The position numbers and the translations under genes were made by a program. 64,000 nucleotides of DNA from Microbacterium faecale (GTDB lineage Bacteria > Actinomycetota > Actinomycetes > Actinomycetales > Microbacteriaceae), in assembly GCF_014640975.1 (NCBI RefSeq), contig NZ_BMHO01000001.1, positions 196,166 to 260,165 on the forward strand, given 5' to 3'. The notes beneath the pieces were generated by a model. The model was not told the DNA's origin. It was given only the letters and a program-made list of their open reading frames with translations, and did no database searches. Shown here piece by piece: positions 45,588 to 55,318 of the stretch. Each line of letters starts with the position of its first letter. Within the stretch, counting starts at the first letter, position 1.

Positions 45588-47375
45588 GTGAAACAACTCA
45601 GTTCGTTCTATCGCGACAGAAACGTCCAGATCGTCGCGGCCCTCCTGTGCCTCGCGCTGCTCGGCGCACCGGTGCTGATGGTTCTGCTGGGCGCGATCCA
45701 GCAGAACCCCTTCGGGGAGCGGGAATGGACCCTCGAGCCGTTCGTCGAGGTCTTCACCGAACCGGCGACGTACGACGCGCTCTGGAATACGGCCGGAGTG
45801 ACGATCGCCGTGGTGCTGATCTCACTGATGATCTCGATCCTGTTCGCCACTCTCGCCACCCGCACCAACGCTCCGCTGCGCTGGCTGATCTACGTGATCA
45901 TGGCGGTCCTCGTCGCGACTCCGCCGCTGTTCACCGCGATCTCGTGGGGGCTTCTCGGCAACCGCAACGTCGGATTGATCAACACCACGCTCGGCATCGC
46001 CGGGACGGACCTGGCCGTGAACATCGAGTCATGGTGGGGGCTCGTGTTCGTCTCGGTGATCCGTGCGGTCGGGTTCCAGTTCTACCTGCTCATCGGTGCG
46101 TTCATCGCGATGGACCGGAACCTCGAAGAGGCCGCGCGCGTCTCCGGGGCGACGCCGCTGCGCACGTTCTTCGGAACGCAGCTGCCCGTGCTCTTCCCGG
46201 CAATCGCGGGGGTCGGGATCCTCTCGATCATCGTGTTCCTCGAGTCGTTCGAACTCCCCCAGATCCTGGGCGTTCCGGCGGGCATCTACGTGCTTCCGAC
46301 GGAGATCTACGCGTATCTGAACGACGCCGGAACGATGCCGAAGTACGGCCACGCGAGCGCGCTCGCGGTCGGACTGATGGTGGTGCTCGTGTTGCTGCTC
46401 ATCGTGCAGCAGCGCCTCATGGGGCGACGCTCCTTCACGACCGTGAGCGGGAAGGGCGCCAACCGTGCGCGATGGGACCTCGGCCGGTGGCGGTACGTCG
46501 CCGGCGCCTTCACCGTCATCTACGGCGTCGTCGGGGTACTGCTCCCGCTCGTACAGCTCGTGCTCGTCTCGCTGTCGCCGTACGTCGGCTCCGTCGGCCG
46601 ATACAGCTGGGCGAACTTCGAATTCGTGCTCGGGAACGAGACGATCGTGTCGTCCTTCGTCTTGACGGCCGGCGTCGCGTCCGGCGGCGCACTGCTCGCC
46701 GCCATCATCTCGGGCCTGATTCTCTGGATCGCCCGACAGCGACGGGGGCTGGCAGCGCGCCTGATCGAGCTGAGTCAGTGGATGCCCGCCGCGGTTCCGG
46801 GACTGATCCTGGCGCTCGGTGTGCTCTGGCTGATCCTCGCCGTCCCCGGTATGGGCCAGCTCTACAGCACGCCTGTCGTCCTGATCTACGCCCTGGTCAT
46901 CACGGTGCTTCCACTCGTCGGGCGCGCTGTGGGCGGCGCGATCGTGCAGGTCCCGCGCGACCTCGAGGAGGCTGCGTGGGTATCCGGCGCGCCGAAATGG
47001 CGTGCGATGATCTCGGTCGTCGGTCGGCTGATCCTGCCCAGTCTGCTCAACGGCTGGTTCCTCTGCTTCGTCGTCCTGTCCGGCACCCTCGCGGTTCCGC
47101 TGCTGCTCTCGACCAAGTCCGACTCGCTGCTGTCGGTGAACGTCTTCAGCTACTACAGCTCGGGCCAACCCGAGATCGCAGCCGCCATCTTCGTCCTCCT
47201 GATCGTGCAGATCGGTGCCGTCGCCGCACTGGTCGGTCTCGCGCAGTGGCTGCTGACCCGATCCTCCGCCCGCACGGCCGCCCGCGTCGCCTCGGCACGC
47301 GCGTCCGCACACACGAACCCGAACGCGCCGACCGACCGAGACCGCAGCGCTGAAAGCCAAGGAGTCCACGCATGA
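45588..47375 (+). CDS. Ferric-type ABC transporter permease (fused double-domain)
   Basis: 595 residues containing two complete permease halves in one chain (about 1-270 and 300-560), each with an EAA-type loop (NLEEAARVSGATPLRTF and DLEEAAWVSGAPKWRAM). Typical for the AfuB/FbpB group. GTG start with GAGG 7 nt upstream. The ATPase start overlaps its stop by 4 nt (ATGA). Confidence 0.93.
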   Translation: MKQLSSFYRDRNVQIVAALLCLALLGAPVLMVLLGAIQQNPFGEREWTLEPFVEVFTEPATYDALWNTAGVTIAVVLISLMISILFATLATRTNAPLRWLIYVIMAVLVATPPLFTAISWGLLGNRNVGLINTTLGIAGTDLAVNIESWWGLVFVSVIRAVGFQFYLLIGAFIAMDRNLEEAARVSGATPLRTFFGTQLPVLFPAIAGVGILSIIVFLESFELPQILGVPAGIYVLPTEIYAYLNDAGTMPKYGHASALAVGLMVVLVLLLIVQQRLMGRRSFTTVSGKGANRARWDLGRWRYVAGAFTVIYGVVGVLLPLVQLVLVSLSPYVGSVGRYSWANFEFVLGNETIVSSFVLTAGVASGGALLAAIISGLILWIARQRRGLAARLIELSQWMPAAVPGLILALGVLWLILAVPGMGQLYSTPVVLIYALVITVLPLVGRAVGGAIVQVPRDLEEAAWVSGAPKWRAMISVVGRLILPSLLNGWFLCFVVLSGTLAVPLLLSTKSDSLLSVNVFSYYSSGQPEIAAAIFVLLIVQIGAVAALVGLAQWLLTRSSARTAARVASARASAHTNPNAPTDRDRSAESQGVHA

Positions 47376-48481
47376 CCAAGCAACGCGTCGCCATTGACGG
47401 TTTGACGAAGACGTTTGGAGACGCCGTCGCACTCGGCGGAGTCGACCTCGACGTCGAGCCGGGTGAATTCGTGTCACTGCTCGGCCCCAGCGGTTGCGGC
47501 AAGACGACCACGCTTCGGTGCCTCGCGGGGCTGGAAACGCCCACCTCCGGTGCGATCACCGTGGGTGACGAGACTTTCGTCGACGCCGATCAGGGCGTCT
47601 TCGTTCCGCCGCATCGCCGTCGCATCGGAATGGTCTTCCAGAGTTACGCGCTGTGGCCCAACCGGTCGGTGCGCGGCAACGTCACCTATCCGTTGCGGCT
47701 GCGGGGCGTCGGTCGCCGGGAGGCGGCGAAGATGGCCGCCGAGGTGATCGCGGCCGTCGGCCTCGAACACCTGGCGAAACGCTACCCGCACGAGCTCTCG
47801 GGCGGCCAGCAGCAACGCGTCGCCCTCGCGCGCGGACTCGTGTCGGCCACCCGACTGATGCTCTTCGACGAACCGCTGTCGAATCTCGACGCGACTCTGC
47901 GCGTCTCGATGCGCAGCGAGATCCGCCGGCTCCACGACGAGTTCGAGCACACCTCCATCTACGTCACCCACGACCAGAGCGAGGCGCTCGCGATGTCCGA
48001 CCGCGTCGTCGTCATGCGCGACGGCCGCATCGAGCAGCAGGGAACACCGGGAGATATCTTCCGCCGCCCGCGTACGCCCTTCGTCGCGCGGTTCATCGGC
48101 ATGGAGAACGTGCTCGAGTGTGCGGGCGTCGTCGACCGAGCCGGCTCCCGGGTGGCGCAGTTCGGGCACGGCATCGAGATGCCATCACCGCCCGCCGAAG
48201 TCGCACCGGGGGCGTCGATCGCGTTCCGCGCAGGTGACGTCGAGTTCGACCGAGAGTTCGACCCGCAACGCGATGCGCTGGCCTTGCGCGGGCGCATCTC
48301 GCAGTCGTCCTACGCGGGCGAGGGGTACTCCGTCACGCTGGAACTCGCCGACGGCGCGCTGATCGCGGGGTTCATCCCCGACGCGTCGCACAACCCGCCG
48401 CAGGAGCGCTACCTCGGCGAAACCCGCACAGCCATCGTGGCGAGGTCCGCGGTGCTGACTCTCGCCGAAGACGCCGCGTAA
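47372..48481 (+). CDS. Ferric-type ABC transporter ATPase
   Basis: 369 residues: Walker A GPSGCGKTT, signature LSGGQQQRVALARGL, Walker B LMLFDEPLSNLD, H-loop YVTHDQSEAL, and a C-terminal TOBE domain (about 255-360). Energises the importer formed by the preceding two genes. Confidence 0.94.
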   Translation: MTKQRVAIDGLTKTFGDAVALGGVDLDVEPGEFVSLLGPSGCGKTTTLRCLAGLETPTSGAITVGDETFVDADQGVFVPPHRRRIGMVFQSYALWPNRSVRGNVTYPLRLRGVGRREAAKMAAEVIAAVGLEHLAKRYPHELSGGQQQRVALARGLVSATRLMLFDEPLSNLDATLRVSMRSEIRRLHDEFEHTSIYVTHDQSEALAMSDRVVVMRDGRIEQQGTPGDIFRRPRTPFVARFIGMENVLECAGVVDRAGSRVAQFGHGIEMPSPPAEVAPGASIAFRAGDVEFDREFDPQRDALALRGRISQSSYAGEGYSVTLELADGALIAGFIPDASHNPPQERYLGETRTAIVARSAVLTLAEDAA

Positions 48482-48509
48482 TCCGATCCGCCCACGAAGG
48501 AGACACCGC

Positions 48510-48935
48510 ATGAGCCAAGATCCGGTATCGATGCTGGAGAAGTACGTTGAGGCGTTCAACGCCGGGGACTTCGAGACCCTCGTCGACTTCTATCACGACG
48601 ACCTCTACTTGAACGTGTCGCGCGGCACCGAGCTTCGCGGCAAGCAGTCGGTCGTCGACCATTACACGGGCGTGCGGTCGATGTCGCAGCGCACGATGAC
48701 GATCGACCGTGCGTTCTCCAGCGGCAACCAATTGGCCGCCGAATTCGTCTCCGAGTTCGCCTTCCTCGCCGATGACGAGAACTTCCCCTCTGGCCCCGTG
48801 CGGGCCGGCGACAAGCTCTTCGTCCACACTTTCGTGCACTACGAGCTGCGCGACGGGCTGATCTGGCGCGGCCGCTCGGCGACGTTCCAGCGGCGATGGG
48901 AGCGCGCCGGGCAGCCTGCGGGCGACGATGACTGA
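48510..48935 (+). CDS. NTF2-like (SnoaL-type) protein, single domain
   Basis: 141 residues: YVEAFNAGDFETLVDFYHDDLYL followed by a curved sheet pattern typical of NTF2-like folds. Such proteins are small enzymes (isomerases, dehydratases, hydrolases) or binding proteins. AAGGAG 8 nt before the ATG. Cotranscribed with the ABC importer and overlapping the next gene by 8 nt. Confidence 0.87.
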   Translation: MSQDPVSMLEKYVEAFNAGDFETLVDFYHDDLYLNVSRGTELRGKQSVVDHYTGVRSMSQRTMTIDRAFSSGNQLAAEFVSEFAFLADDENFPSGPVRAGDKLFVHTFVHYELRDGLIWRGRSATFQRRWERAGQPAGDDD

Positions 48936-50610
48936 ACCACACGCGATCCGCGTTCGGCGCCTCGAGTCGATCGCCGAGATTCGTGAGCTCCAGTACGAAT
49001 TCGGTTACCGCCTCGCTGCTGGAGATGCCGCGGGCGCGGCGGAGCTCTTCAGTCCTGACGGGATCGTCGAGGTGAGCGGAGACGGCGGCGTGCGGGGGCC
49101 GGCCCCCATCACGGCCCGGCTCACGGCTCTCGTCGCCCCGGGCGGATCCGACGATGTTGCCGCGCGACTGCCGATGGTGCGCGCGCACCTGCAGATCATG
49201 CCGGTCATCACGGTTGCGCCCGACGACGTCCGCGCGCAGGCGACGTGGCGTGACCTGGACACCGGCGGCGGTCCCGTACCGGCGTACTGGGCCGAGGGCC
49301 CGTTGGAAGTGACCTATACCCGCACGGAGCTCGGGTGGCGCATCGCCCGACTCCACTGGCTGCCTTACGTGCACGTGCCTTTCGACGGCGGCTGGGAGGA
49401 ACACGCCGCAGCGTCATCCGCCGGCACGCCGGCGCAATGGCCCGAGGTCTTCCATCCGCCATTCCACTTCCTCGAGCCTGATCCGCCCGCGGCCACCTCC
49501 GCGAACGCCGATGCCGCCGAGGCGGATCTCGCCGAGCGCGTCCAGGTACTCGAGGACCAACGTGCGATCGAGAACGCCATCGGCATGCTCGGCTTCTACC
49601 TCGACAAGGAGCAGTGGACGCGGGCCGGAGGCCTCTTCGTCTCCGGCACGATCGCCGGACTCCCCCTGTGGCCAGCGAACACCGTCGATGGGCCGAGGGA
49701 GGGTGTGCTGCGCGACACGATGTTCGCGCAGATCAGCGCCACGGTCTCGGGGAACCGCGCGCATGCCCGGTGGCGCGCCTTCGCGCAGTGGGCTCGGCAC
49801 GGCGAGGGGCACGAGTGGGGGCTCGCGACGCTGACGGCCGAGCTCGTGCGCACGGTGGTCGGGTGGCGGATCGCGCAGGTCGACGTCCCGTTCGCGGTGT
49901 TCACGCCCTATGACGAGGGCTGGTCGCGTATCCAGTCGCCGACCAGCACGGTCTTCACGGGCGAGGGATCCGGGGCGGCGTACGACGGCGGGACCGCGCA
50001 GGCCGTGGATCCGGAGTCGCGCGACGATCTCGACCTGCGCCTGCGACGTCTCGAGGCGTCGGCGGAGATCGAACGCACGCAGAACATCTACGGCTACTAC
50101 CTCGCGACGTTCGAGTGGGACCGCCTTGCCGACCTGTTCACGGAGGACGGGGTGATCGAGGTGGCGCTGCGCGGGATCTATCGTGGCCGACGCTCCGTCC
50201 GCCGGAGTCTCGACCTGTACGGAACCCATGCCGAGCGCGGCGTGCTGCACAATCATATGCAGCTGCAGCCAGTGATCCATGTCGACGACGACGCGCGACG
50301 CGCCACGCTGCGCGCCCGGTCGTTCAGCATGATGGGCCAGTTCGGAGAATCCTCGCGCTGGGCCGGCGGCATCTATGACAACGTCTACGTCGCCACGCCC
50401 GACGGGTGGCGAGTCGCTGCGGATCGGATGATCAACACCTACTTCGCTCCCTACGCCACCGGTTGGAAAGACCTCCCTCCGCGTGACGCTCCCGGGATCA
50501 ACCCGAAGCTTCCACCCGACGAGGGCCCGTCCGATCGGTTCGTGATGTACCCCGGTGCCCAGCCGCCGGCCTACCCGTACCGCGACCCGCAGCAACCACC
50601 GCGGCAGTGA
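48928..50610 (+). CDS. Triple NTF2-like (SnoaL-type) protein
   Basis: 560 residues made of three tandem NTF2-like domains: about 8-150 (SIAEIRELQYEFGYRLAAGDAAGAAELFSPDGIVEV), 205-345 (DQRAIENAIGMLGFYLDKEQWTRAGGLF) and 370-515 (ASAEIERTQNIYGYYLATFEWDRLADLFTEDGVIEV), then a proline-rich tail. Domain 1 and 3 keep the D...G-V motif; domain 2 has diverged (TIAGLPLWPANTVDG). No known three-domain enzyme is recognised. The context (IclR, importer, small NTF2 protein) suggests processing of the imported compound. Confidence 0.85.
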   Translation: MTEPHAIRVRRLESIAEIRELQYEFGYRLAAGDAAGAAELFSPDGIVEVSGDGGVRGPAPITARLTALVAPGGSDDVAARLPMVRAHLQIMPVITVAPDDVRAQATWRDLDTGGGPVPAYWAEGPLEVTYTRTELGWRIARLHWLPYVHVPFDGGWEEHAAASSAGTPAQWPEVFHPPFHFLEPDPPAATSANADAAEADLAERVQVLEDQRAIENAIGMLGFYLDKEQWTRAGGLFVSGTIAGLPLWPANTVDGPREGVLRDTMFAQISATVSGNRAHARWRAFAQWARHGEGHEWGLATLTAELVRTVVGWRIAQVDVPFAVFTPYDEGWSRIQSPTSTVFTGEGSGAAYDGGTAQAVDPESRDDLDLRLRRLEASAEIERTQNIYGYYLATFEWDRLADLFTEDGVIEVALRGIYRGRRSVRRSLDLYGTHAERGVLHNHMQLQPVIHVDDDARRATLRARSFSMMGQFGESSRWAGGIYDNVYVATPDGWRVAADRMINTYFAPYATGWKDLPPRDAPGINPKLPPDEGPSDRFVMYPGAQPPAYPYRDPQQPPRQ

Positions 50611-50708
50611 GGCCGTCGCGCGTGGCGGGATCCTCGAACCGCGGGTAGCGTTGATGGCCGCTGAGGCGTCAGCCCGGTGGACCCGCGAATCGACATGGAG
50701 GAGCCGAG

Positions 50709-50933
50709 ATGAAGCGCACGGAAGCGTACTGGTACGACGTCGCGAGCGGCGCGGTCGAGCGTGCGGAAGAGCGCCCCGAGGGGGCGTCACTGGGACCGTT
50801 CGCGACAGCCGAAGAGGCGGCGGAGGCCCCCGAGACGCTCCTGGCACACGCACGCGCCTGGCTCGACAGCGACGCGGCGCAGCCGTACATGGACGAGGCA
50901 CGCAGTGCCGCGGAGGAAGACCCCGAGTCCTGA
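50709..50933 (+). CDS. Small SPOR-like protein
   Basis: 74 residues: EAYWYDVASGAVERAEERPEGASLGPFATAEEAAEAPETLLAHARAW. The pattern YWY...G-V...LGPFATAEEA resembles small SPOR-domain-like proteins found across Actinobacteria; function unknown. GGAGGAG 5 nt before the ATG. Stands alone and ends 19 nt from the opposing binding-protein gene. Confidence 0.8.
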   Translation: MKRTEAYWYDVASGAVERAEERPEGASLGPFATAEEAAEAPETLLAHARAWLDSDAAQPYMDEARSAAEEDPES

Positions 50934-50952
50934 TCGGGATCCTCGCCCTGCC

Positions 50953-52713
50953 TTAGGGAGCGACGGAAGGCTCTGCGCCGACGGGCGCCCAGGTGAGCGG
51001 ATCCGTCAGGAGCGCACCCGCGCGCCCCGAGGCCGGGCTCGGAGGGGCGATATCGCGACTCGCGACGATCACGGACGGATCCATCGCCAAGGGCAACACG
51101 ACGCGCTGGTCCACGATCGTCCGCTCGATCTCGACGCGCAGGTCGCGCGCGTCGTAGCGGTCGGTCGCGCGCGAGAGCTGCTCGATGAGCTCGTCCCGGT
51201 CCGAGCTCGTGGCGCCGGTGAGGTTGGCCGCGGTGTCGCCCCACTGGCGCGCGATGTCCGCGGGCGTGCGCGGAACGTCGACGGTCGTCAAGATGGCGTC
51301 GTACGCGCCGCCGACCTCGACGACCTCGTCGGGCTCCGGGTGTCCGCAGTCGCGCGCGATCCACCCTTCCTCCGCGACGCCCTTCCGGATCGCGTCGAAC
51401 GCGTCGCGCGCGAACTCCGAGTCGGCGTCGTAGAGGATGCAGACCGTGGTGTGCTCGGGCACGCCGGCCTTCTTCCGCGCAGCGGCGGGATCGTCCGCGG
51501 GGGCGAAGGCCTCCTCGAACCCCGCGTCTTCGACGGCGATGTCGTACCCATCGCTGTCGGGCGAGAACACCGCGGCCGACGTCGACGTGTACGCAGACTT
51601 CCATTCGCCGCTCGCCTCGGCGACGGCGTCACGGGGAACCGTGCTGAGGAACGCGGTCCGTGCCGCGCGACTGTCGAGCGGCCACGAGTCGACGCGCGCG
51701 AAGAGCGCCCACATCTTTCCGGCGTCGGCGGTCGTCATGCCGAAGTCGTCGCGCTCGTAGTCGCGCACCTGCTCGAAGTCCGCGGCTTCGGCCGGCAGCT
51801 GCACGACGTCGTAGTCGGATCCGACGGCATCGATCGCGTCGACGCCGCGTGCCTGGTGCAGCACGATCTGCTCGTACGAGACCGGAATCCCGCCCGTGTA
51901 CTCGCGGTTCGCGCTCAGCGAGACGCGCTGGTCACCGTCGTCGGCGGACCCGTCGACCGCATCGATGCGGTACGGGCCGCTCGAGAGCAGCGCCATGTCG
52001 GACGGCGGCGTCCCGGCAGAGATGTCGAACGCCCCGTTCCAGACCGTGGCGAGATTGGCCAGAGCCTCGCGATCGTCGCCAGCGATCGCGTCGATGACGG
52101 CCTGCTTGGCGACCATGGGGTCCTCGAGACCGAACGCGATCCGTCCCGCGACGTGTGCGGGCACGGCAACGTCGAGCGCCGTCTGCCAATCGATCACGGG
52201 GCGATCGAACGTGACCTCGATGCGCCGCTCGAACTCGTCATAGGACGGGACGCCCGAGCTGTGGACGAGTCCCGAAGGGGCCGCGTCGAAGGCCGTCTCC
52301 TCCGTCGCATCACCATGCGCGGCACCCGCCGCCCACGCGAGCAGGAGGTCGGCCGCGTCGAGGGCGATGCCGTCTGACCACGTAGGTTCGGCGAGGTCGT
52401 AGACCACCGTCATCGCGTCATCTGATTCGGCGACGATCTCCGCGGTCCCGAATGACGCGTCTTCCGCGGGAAGACCGAGCACCGGACGGGAGAACTGCGA
52501 GCGAGTCATCGCCGACACATCGCGGTCGCCTGGCGTCACGCCGGTCGCTGTGGCGGTATTCAGCGTCGTCAGCGCGCCGGGCCACGCCACGTCGACGAGG
52601 CTGCCAGGCATGACGGATGCGGGAAGAGGCGTCCCCCCGCACGCCGACGTGGCCAGCGCGACGCCCGTCACGAGGATCAGCGCAGCAGCGCGACGCAGGC
52701 GCCTCACGATCAC
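50953..52713 (-). CDS. Peptide-type ABC substrate-binding lipoprotein (SBP family 5)
   Basis: 586 residues. Lipobox TSAC (Cys near residue 24), then a family 5 (oligopeptide-type) binding fold (MTRSQFSRPVLGLPAEDASF, EPTWSDGIALDAADLLLAWAAGAAHG). The GTG at 52713 overlaps the upstream gene by 4 nt. No permease or ATPase is nearby, so it either works with distant partners or has another role. Position at the end of the type VII locus may be coincidental. Confidence 0.85.
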   Translation of the reverse strand: MIVRRLRRAAALILVTGVALATSACGGTPLPASVMPGSLVDVAWPGALTTLNTATATGVTPGDRDVSAMTRSQFSRPVLGLPAEDASFGTAEIVAESDDAMTVVYDLAEPTWSDGIALDAADLLLAWAAGAAHGDATEETAFDAAPSGLVHSSGVPSYDEFERRIEVTFDRPVIDWQTALDVAVPAHVAGRIAFGLEDPMVAKQAVIDAIAGDDREALANLATVWNGAFDISAGTPPSDMALLSSGPYRIDAVDGSADDGDQRVSLSANREYTGGIPVSYEQIVLHQARGVDAIDAVGSDYDVVQLPAEAADFEQVRDYERDDFGMTTADAGKMWALFARVDSWPLDSRAARTAFLSTVPRDAVAEASGEWKSAYTSTSAAVFSPDSDGYDIAVEDAGFEEAFAPADDPAAARKKAGVPEHTTVCILYDADSEFARDAFDAIRKGVAEEGWIARDCGHPEPDEVVEVGGAYDAILTTVDVPRTPADIARQWGDTAANLTGATSSDRDELIEQLSRATDRYDARDLRVEIERTIVDQRVVLPLAMDPSVIVASRDIAPPSPASGRAGALLTDPLTWAPVGAEPSVAP

Positions 52714-53579
52714 TCCGCGGCGCGCGGCCGATCGCCGGGCACGTAGTAGCGTGCGGGCGACAGTCCAGTGCGCGTGATGCGGTCGCCGGCCGCGTCGAGG
52801 AACTCGTTCATCGTAGTCGTACTGATCTTGCCCTCTGGCGTGGCGATCATCACGTTGTCGACGACGGGCAGCAACGTCGCGGTGCCCTGCGGCCACGCCG
52901 CGAACGTGACCGTGACACCGTCCTCGCGCACGTGCAGCTTGGGGGCGGCGACGTGCACGTCCTTCTCGTCGCGTAGCGCGTCGCCCTGCCGCTCGTACGC
53001 GCGCACCCCCCAGAGCCGCAGCACGCGCTGGAGGCGAGGATCGTGCGCGGGGAACGCGGCGGACGCATCGAAGCGGTCCCAGCCGCCGTCGACGAGCACA
53101 ATCGGATGCGCGCTCACCAGCGGCGCTCCGTCGTCGTACAGCGCTTCAGCGAGGTCGAGGATCCGCTCGACGGCGGCCTCGTCGTCGGCGCCGGTGATCA
53201 GCACGCAGTTTCGCGCGAGCGCGAACACGACGGGGGCGCCGGCGAGACCCGCGATGGGGATCCGCGCCGGGTCGATGAGCGCCGTGACAGCGAGCGCCTC
53301 GTCATCGATCTGAACGATGCCGTCCGCCGCGGCGGGAAGGTCCCCGCCGCCGGCGACGAGCTCTTCGAGGACCTGAGGAAACGACGGGATCCACGGGGCC
53401 GTCTGCCCTTCGGTCACCGCGACGCCCTGCTCGTCGATCCCCGCGAAGAGTTCGCCGCCGAGGTGCCGCACGCGGGGGTGGGCGTCGCCGGGGGCGACGA
53501 GCGAGAGCACACCGAGTTCGCTCGCGCCATACAGGCGGGGGGTGCGCGGCGCTGTCGCGTTCGCGTCAACGGTCGTCAT
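52710..53579 (-). CDS. Paralog C of a type VII locus family (possible immunity or accessory protein)
   Basis: 289 residues. Starts TPRLYGASELGVLSLV and ends with LLPVVDNVMIATPEGKISTTTMNEFLDAAGDRITRTGLSPARYYV. The same N-terminal RLYGAxxLG motif, central GA(P/D)...SAHPIV and C-terminal LLPxxD...EFLxxAG...RY motif occur in the genes at 53656 and 55319, so the three are paralogs. No signal peptide or membrane segment. Family not recognised; a resemblance to SseB-like proteins is possible but weak. Confidence 0.75.
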   Translation of the reverse strand: MTTVDANATAPRTPRLYGASELGVLSLVAPGDAHPRVRHLGGELFAGIDEQGVAVTEGQTAPWIPSFPQVLEELVAGGGDLPAAADGIVQIDDEALAVTALIDPARIPIAGLAGAPVVFALARNCVLITGADDEAAVERILDLAEALYDDGAPLVSAHPIVLVDGGWDRFDASAAFPAHDPRLQRVLRLWGVRAYERQGDALRDEKDVHVAAPKLHVREDGVTVTFAAWPQGTATLLPVVDNVMIATPEGKISTTTMNEFLDAAGDRITRTGLSPARYYVPGDRPRAAE

Positions 53580-53655
53580 CCGTGGATCACCTTTCTCAGG
53601 GAGTCTGCCTGCCACACTATCCGTCACAGGATCCGTAGCCTGCCTGTCGCGGTCG

Positions 53656-54582
53656 TCACACCGACGCGCTTCTCGCCACGGCGTACCGCGTCGGTGCCGC
53701 GTCCGTCCGTGTCGCTTCCGAGCCGGCACGCTCGAGGAACTCCGCCATTGGCATGACCGCGGCGGATCCCCTCGTGTCCTCGACGACGATCTCGTCGACG
53801 ACCGGCAGAAGCGCGCGGGTGCCCCGTCGCCACACCGCGCGGGTCGTGACGGCACCATCGGCATGCTCGACGAGCTCCACCTCGGCGACGACGATACCGC
53901 GGCGTGCGAGCGCCGGCCCCTGCGCGGCGTAGTGCAGCGCGCCCGCCCGCCGCACGACGGCGTCGATCCGCGCGGCGAGCCGCGGAAAGCCGCCACGCCA
54001 ATCGAATGGCAGCCATTGGCCATTGCGCCAGACCAGCGGATGGACGCTCAGGATGTCCGCGCCCGCGTCGACGAGCTGCCGCGCGCGATCGAGGATGAAA
54101 CGCATGCCATCTTCGTCGTCACTGCCGGTCGCGATCACGCAGGTCGCGGTGAGCGCGATCACGACGGTGTCGCCTCGCTTGTCGAGGCGCGCGATCACCC
54201 GTGCCGTGTGGTCGCGGTTCACGAGGAAGGCGGCCGCCTGCTCCTCGTCGGAGATCTCGCAATGACCCCCGTGTCGCTCCTCCGCGCCATACGGCGCGCG
54301 CCATGCCGCGTCACGCGTGAGGGCGGGGAAGCGCACATCCGACTGCTCGTACCAGGCGCGATCCTGCGCTTGCGTGACGGTCGTGCGGCGGTCGCCGAGC
54401 ACATCGACGCCGACGAACAACTCACCGCCGACGTGCTTCGTCCGCGGCAGATCGTCCGCGTCGCCGCTGCTCGCACGCATTCCGAGGTCGGCCGCCCCGT
54501 AGAGCCGCAGGTGGAGCGTGTTCCACCGCGGCAGCGGCCACGGCAGACTCGCGGGCGCGGGTCTCCGCCGGATCCGAATCAC
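53656..54582 (-). CDS. Paralog B (candidate immunity protein for the adjacent toxin cassette)
   Basis: 308 residues with the family's RLYGAADLGM, ILSVHPLV and LLPVVDEIVVEDT...EFLERAG motifs. GTG start only 3 nt after the toxin gene at 54586, the usual place of an immunity gene. Its assignment as immunity protein rests on position alone. Confidence 0.7.
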   Translation of the reverse strand: MIRIRRRPAPASLPWPLPRWNTLHLRLYGAADLGMRASSGDADDLPRTKHVGGELFVGVDVLGDRRTTVTQAQDRAWYEQSDVRFPALTRDAAWRAPYGAEERHGGHCEISDEEQAAAFLVNRDHTARVIARLDKRGDTVVIALTATCVIATGSDDEDGMRFILDRARQLVDAGADILSVHPLVWRNGQWLPFDWRGGFPRLAARIDAVVRRAGALHYAAQGPALARRGIVVAEVELVEHADGAVTTRAVWRRGTRALLPVVDEIVVEDTRGSAAVMPMAEFLERAGSEATRTDAAPTRYAVARSASV

Positions 54583-54585
54583 GCG

Positions 54586-55299
54586 TCACGCTCCGCCGAT
54601 GACGAACGGGAGCCCATCGTCACCGGTACGCGCTCCGTGGTTGCCGCCGCCCGGCGAATCGCCGTCGAGCACGCCCTCGGGCACACCGCCGGACGTCTTT
54701 CCACCGGGCTCCCAGAGGTTGCTCGCGCCCGTCTCGTTTCCGGAGGGGATGCGGATGTCATCCGGCGTCGCGTCCGGGAAGTCGACGACCGTGACCGGCC
54801 CGTCGCCGAACATGCCGTCGGGCAGTCCGAGTTCACGCTCGATGACGCGAAGGTCCCCGTCGGCGCGTGCCAGGATCCGATCGACCTCCGAACTGGGGAG
54901 CACGAACCCCTTGCCGTCCCCGTCCGTGCGGTACGGTCCGTAGTTCTGGTAGCCGCCGAGGTCCTGGAACCGCGAGGCACCGTCGTCAAACTGCCGTCGG
55001 TGCTGCTGGATGTAGCCGTCGGTCAGGTACGAGTCGGGATCGGGCCGCTTGCCCTTATCGGTGTCCAGCACGTCCGACGGGCGCGTGTTGCGGTCGCCCC
55101 ATCCGCGCGGTCGCGACCCACTGCTCACGTCGGTGGGGTTGCCGTCGAAGTAGTCGCGACCGCGGATGCGGCGAATCATCTTCGCGAGCTGCGACTTGTG
55201 CTGCAGCGGCAGGTCGGGAAGTCGGTCGTCCGCGCGGCGCGCGGCGTTCATCACGGCCTCGCGAATCTCACGGATCACGGGACCCAGTTTGCTCGCCAT
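54586..55299 (-). CDS. Polymorphic toxin cassette (orphan), unknown toxin domain
   Basis: 237 residues. Residues 1-55 (MASKLGPVIREIREAVMNAARR...HKSQLAKMIRRIRGRDYFDG) match the start of the PoNe-type toxin at 57611 with about 35 of 55 residues identical. The rest differs completely: a charged linker, then a compact domain with YGPYRTDGDGKGFVL, ERELGLPDGMFGDGPVTVVDF and a Gly-rich PSGNETGASNLWEPGGKTSGGVPEG. That C-terminus is toxin-like but no catalytic family is recognised. Not preceded by a WXG-like carrier. Confidence 0.72.
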   Translation of the reverse strand: MASKLGPVIREIREAVMNAARRADDRLPDLPLQHKSQLAKMIRRIRGRDYFDGNPTDVSSGSRPRGWGDRNTRPSDVLDTDKGKRPDPDSYLTDGYIQQHRRQFDDGASRFQDLGGYQNYGPYRTDGDGKGFVLPSSEVDRILARADGDLRVIERELGLPDGMFGDGPVTVVDFPDATPDDIRIPSGNETGASNLWEPGGKTSGGVPEGVLDGDSPGGGNHGARTGDDGLPFVIGGA

Positions 55300-55318
55300 C
55301 AGGCGTCGACCCTCTCCC

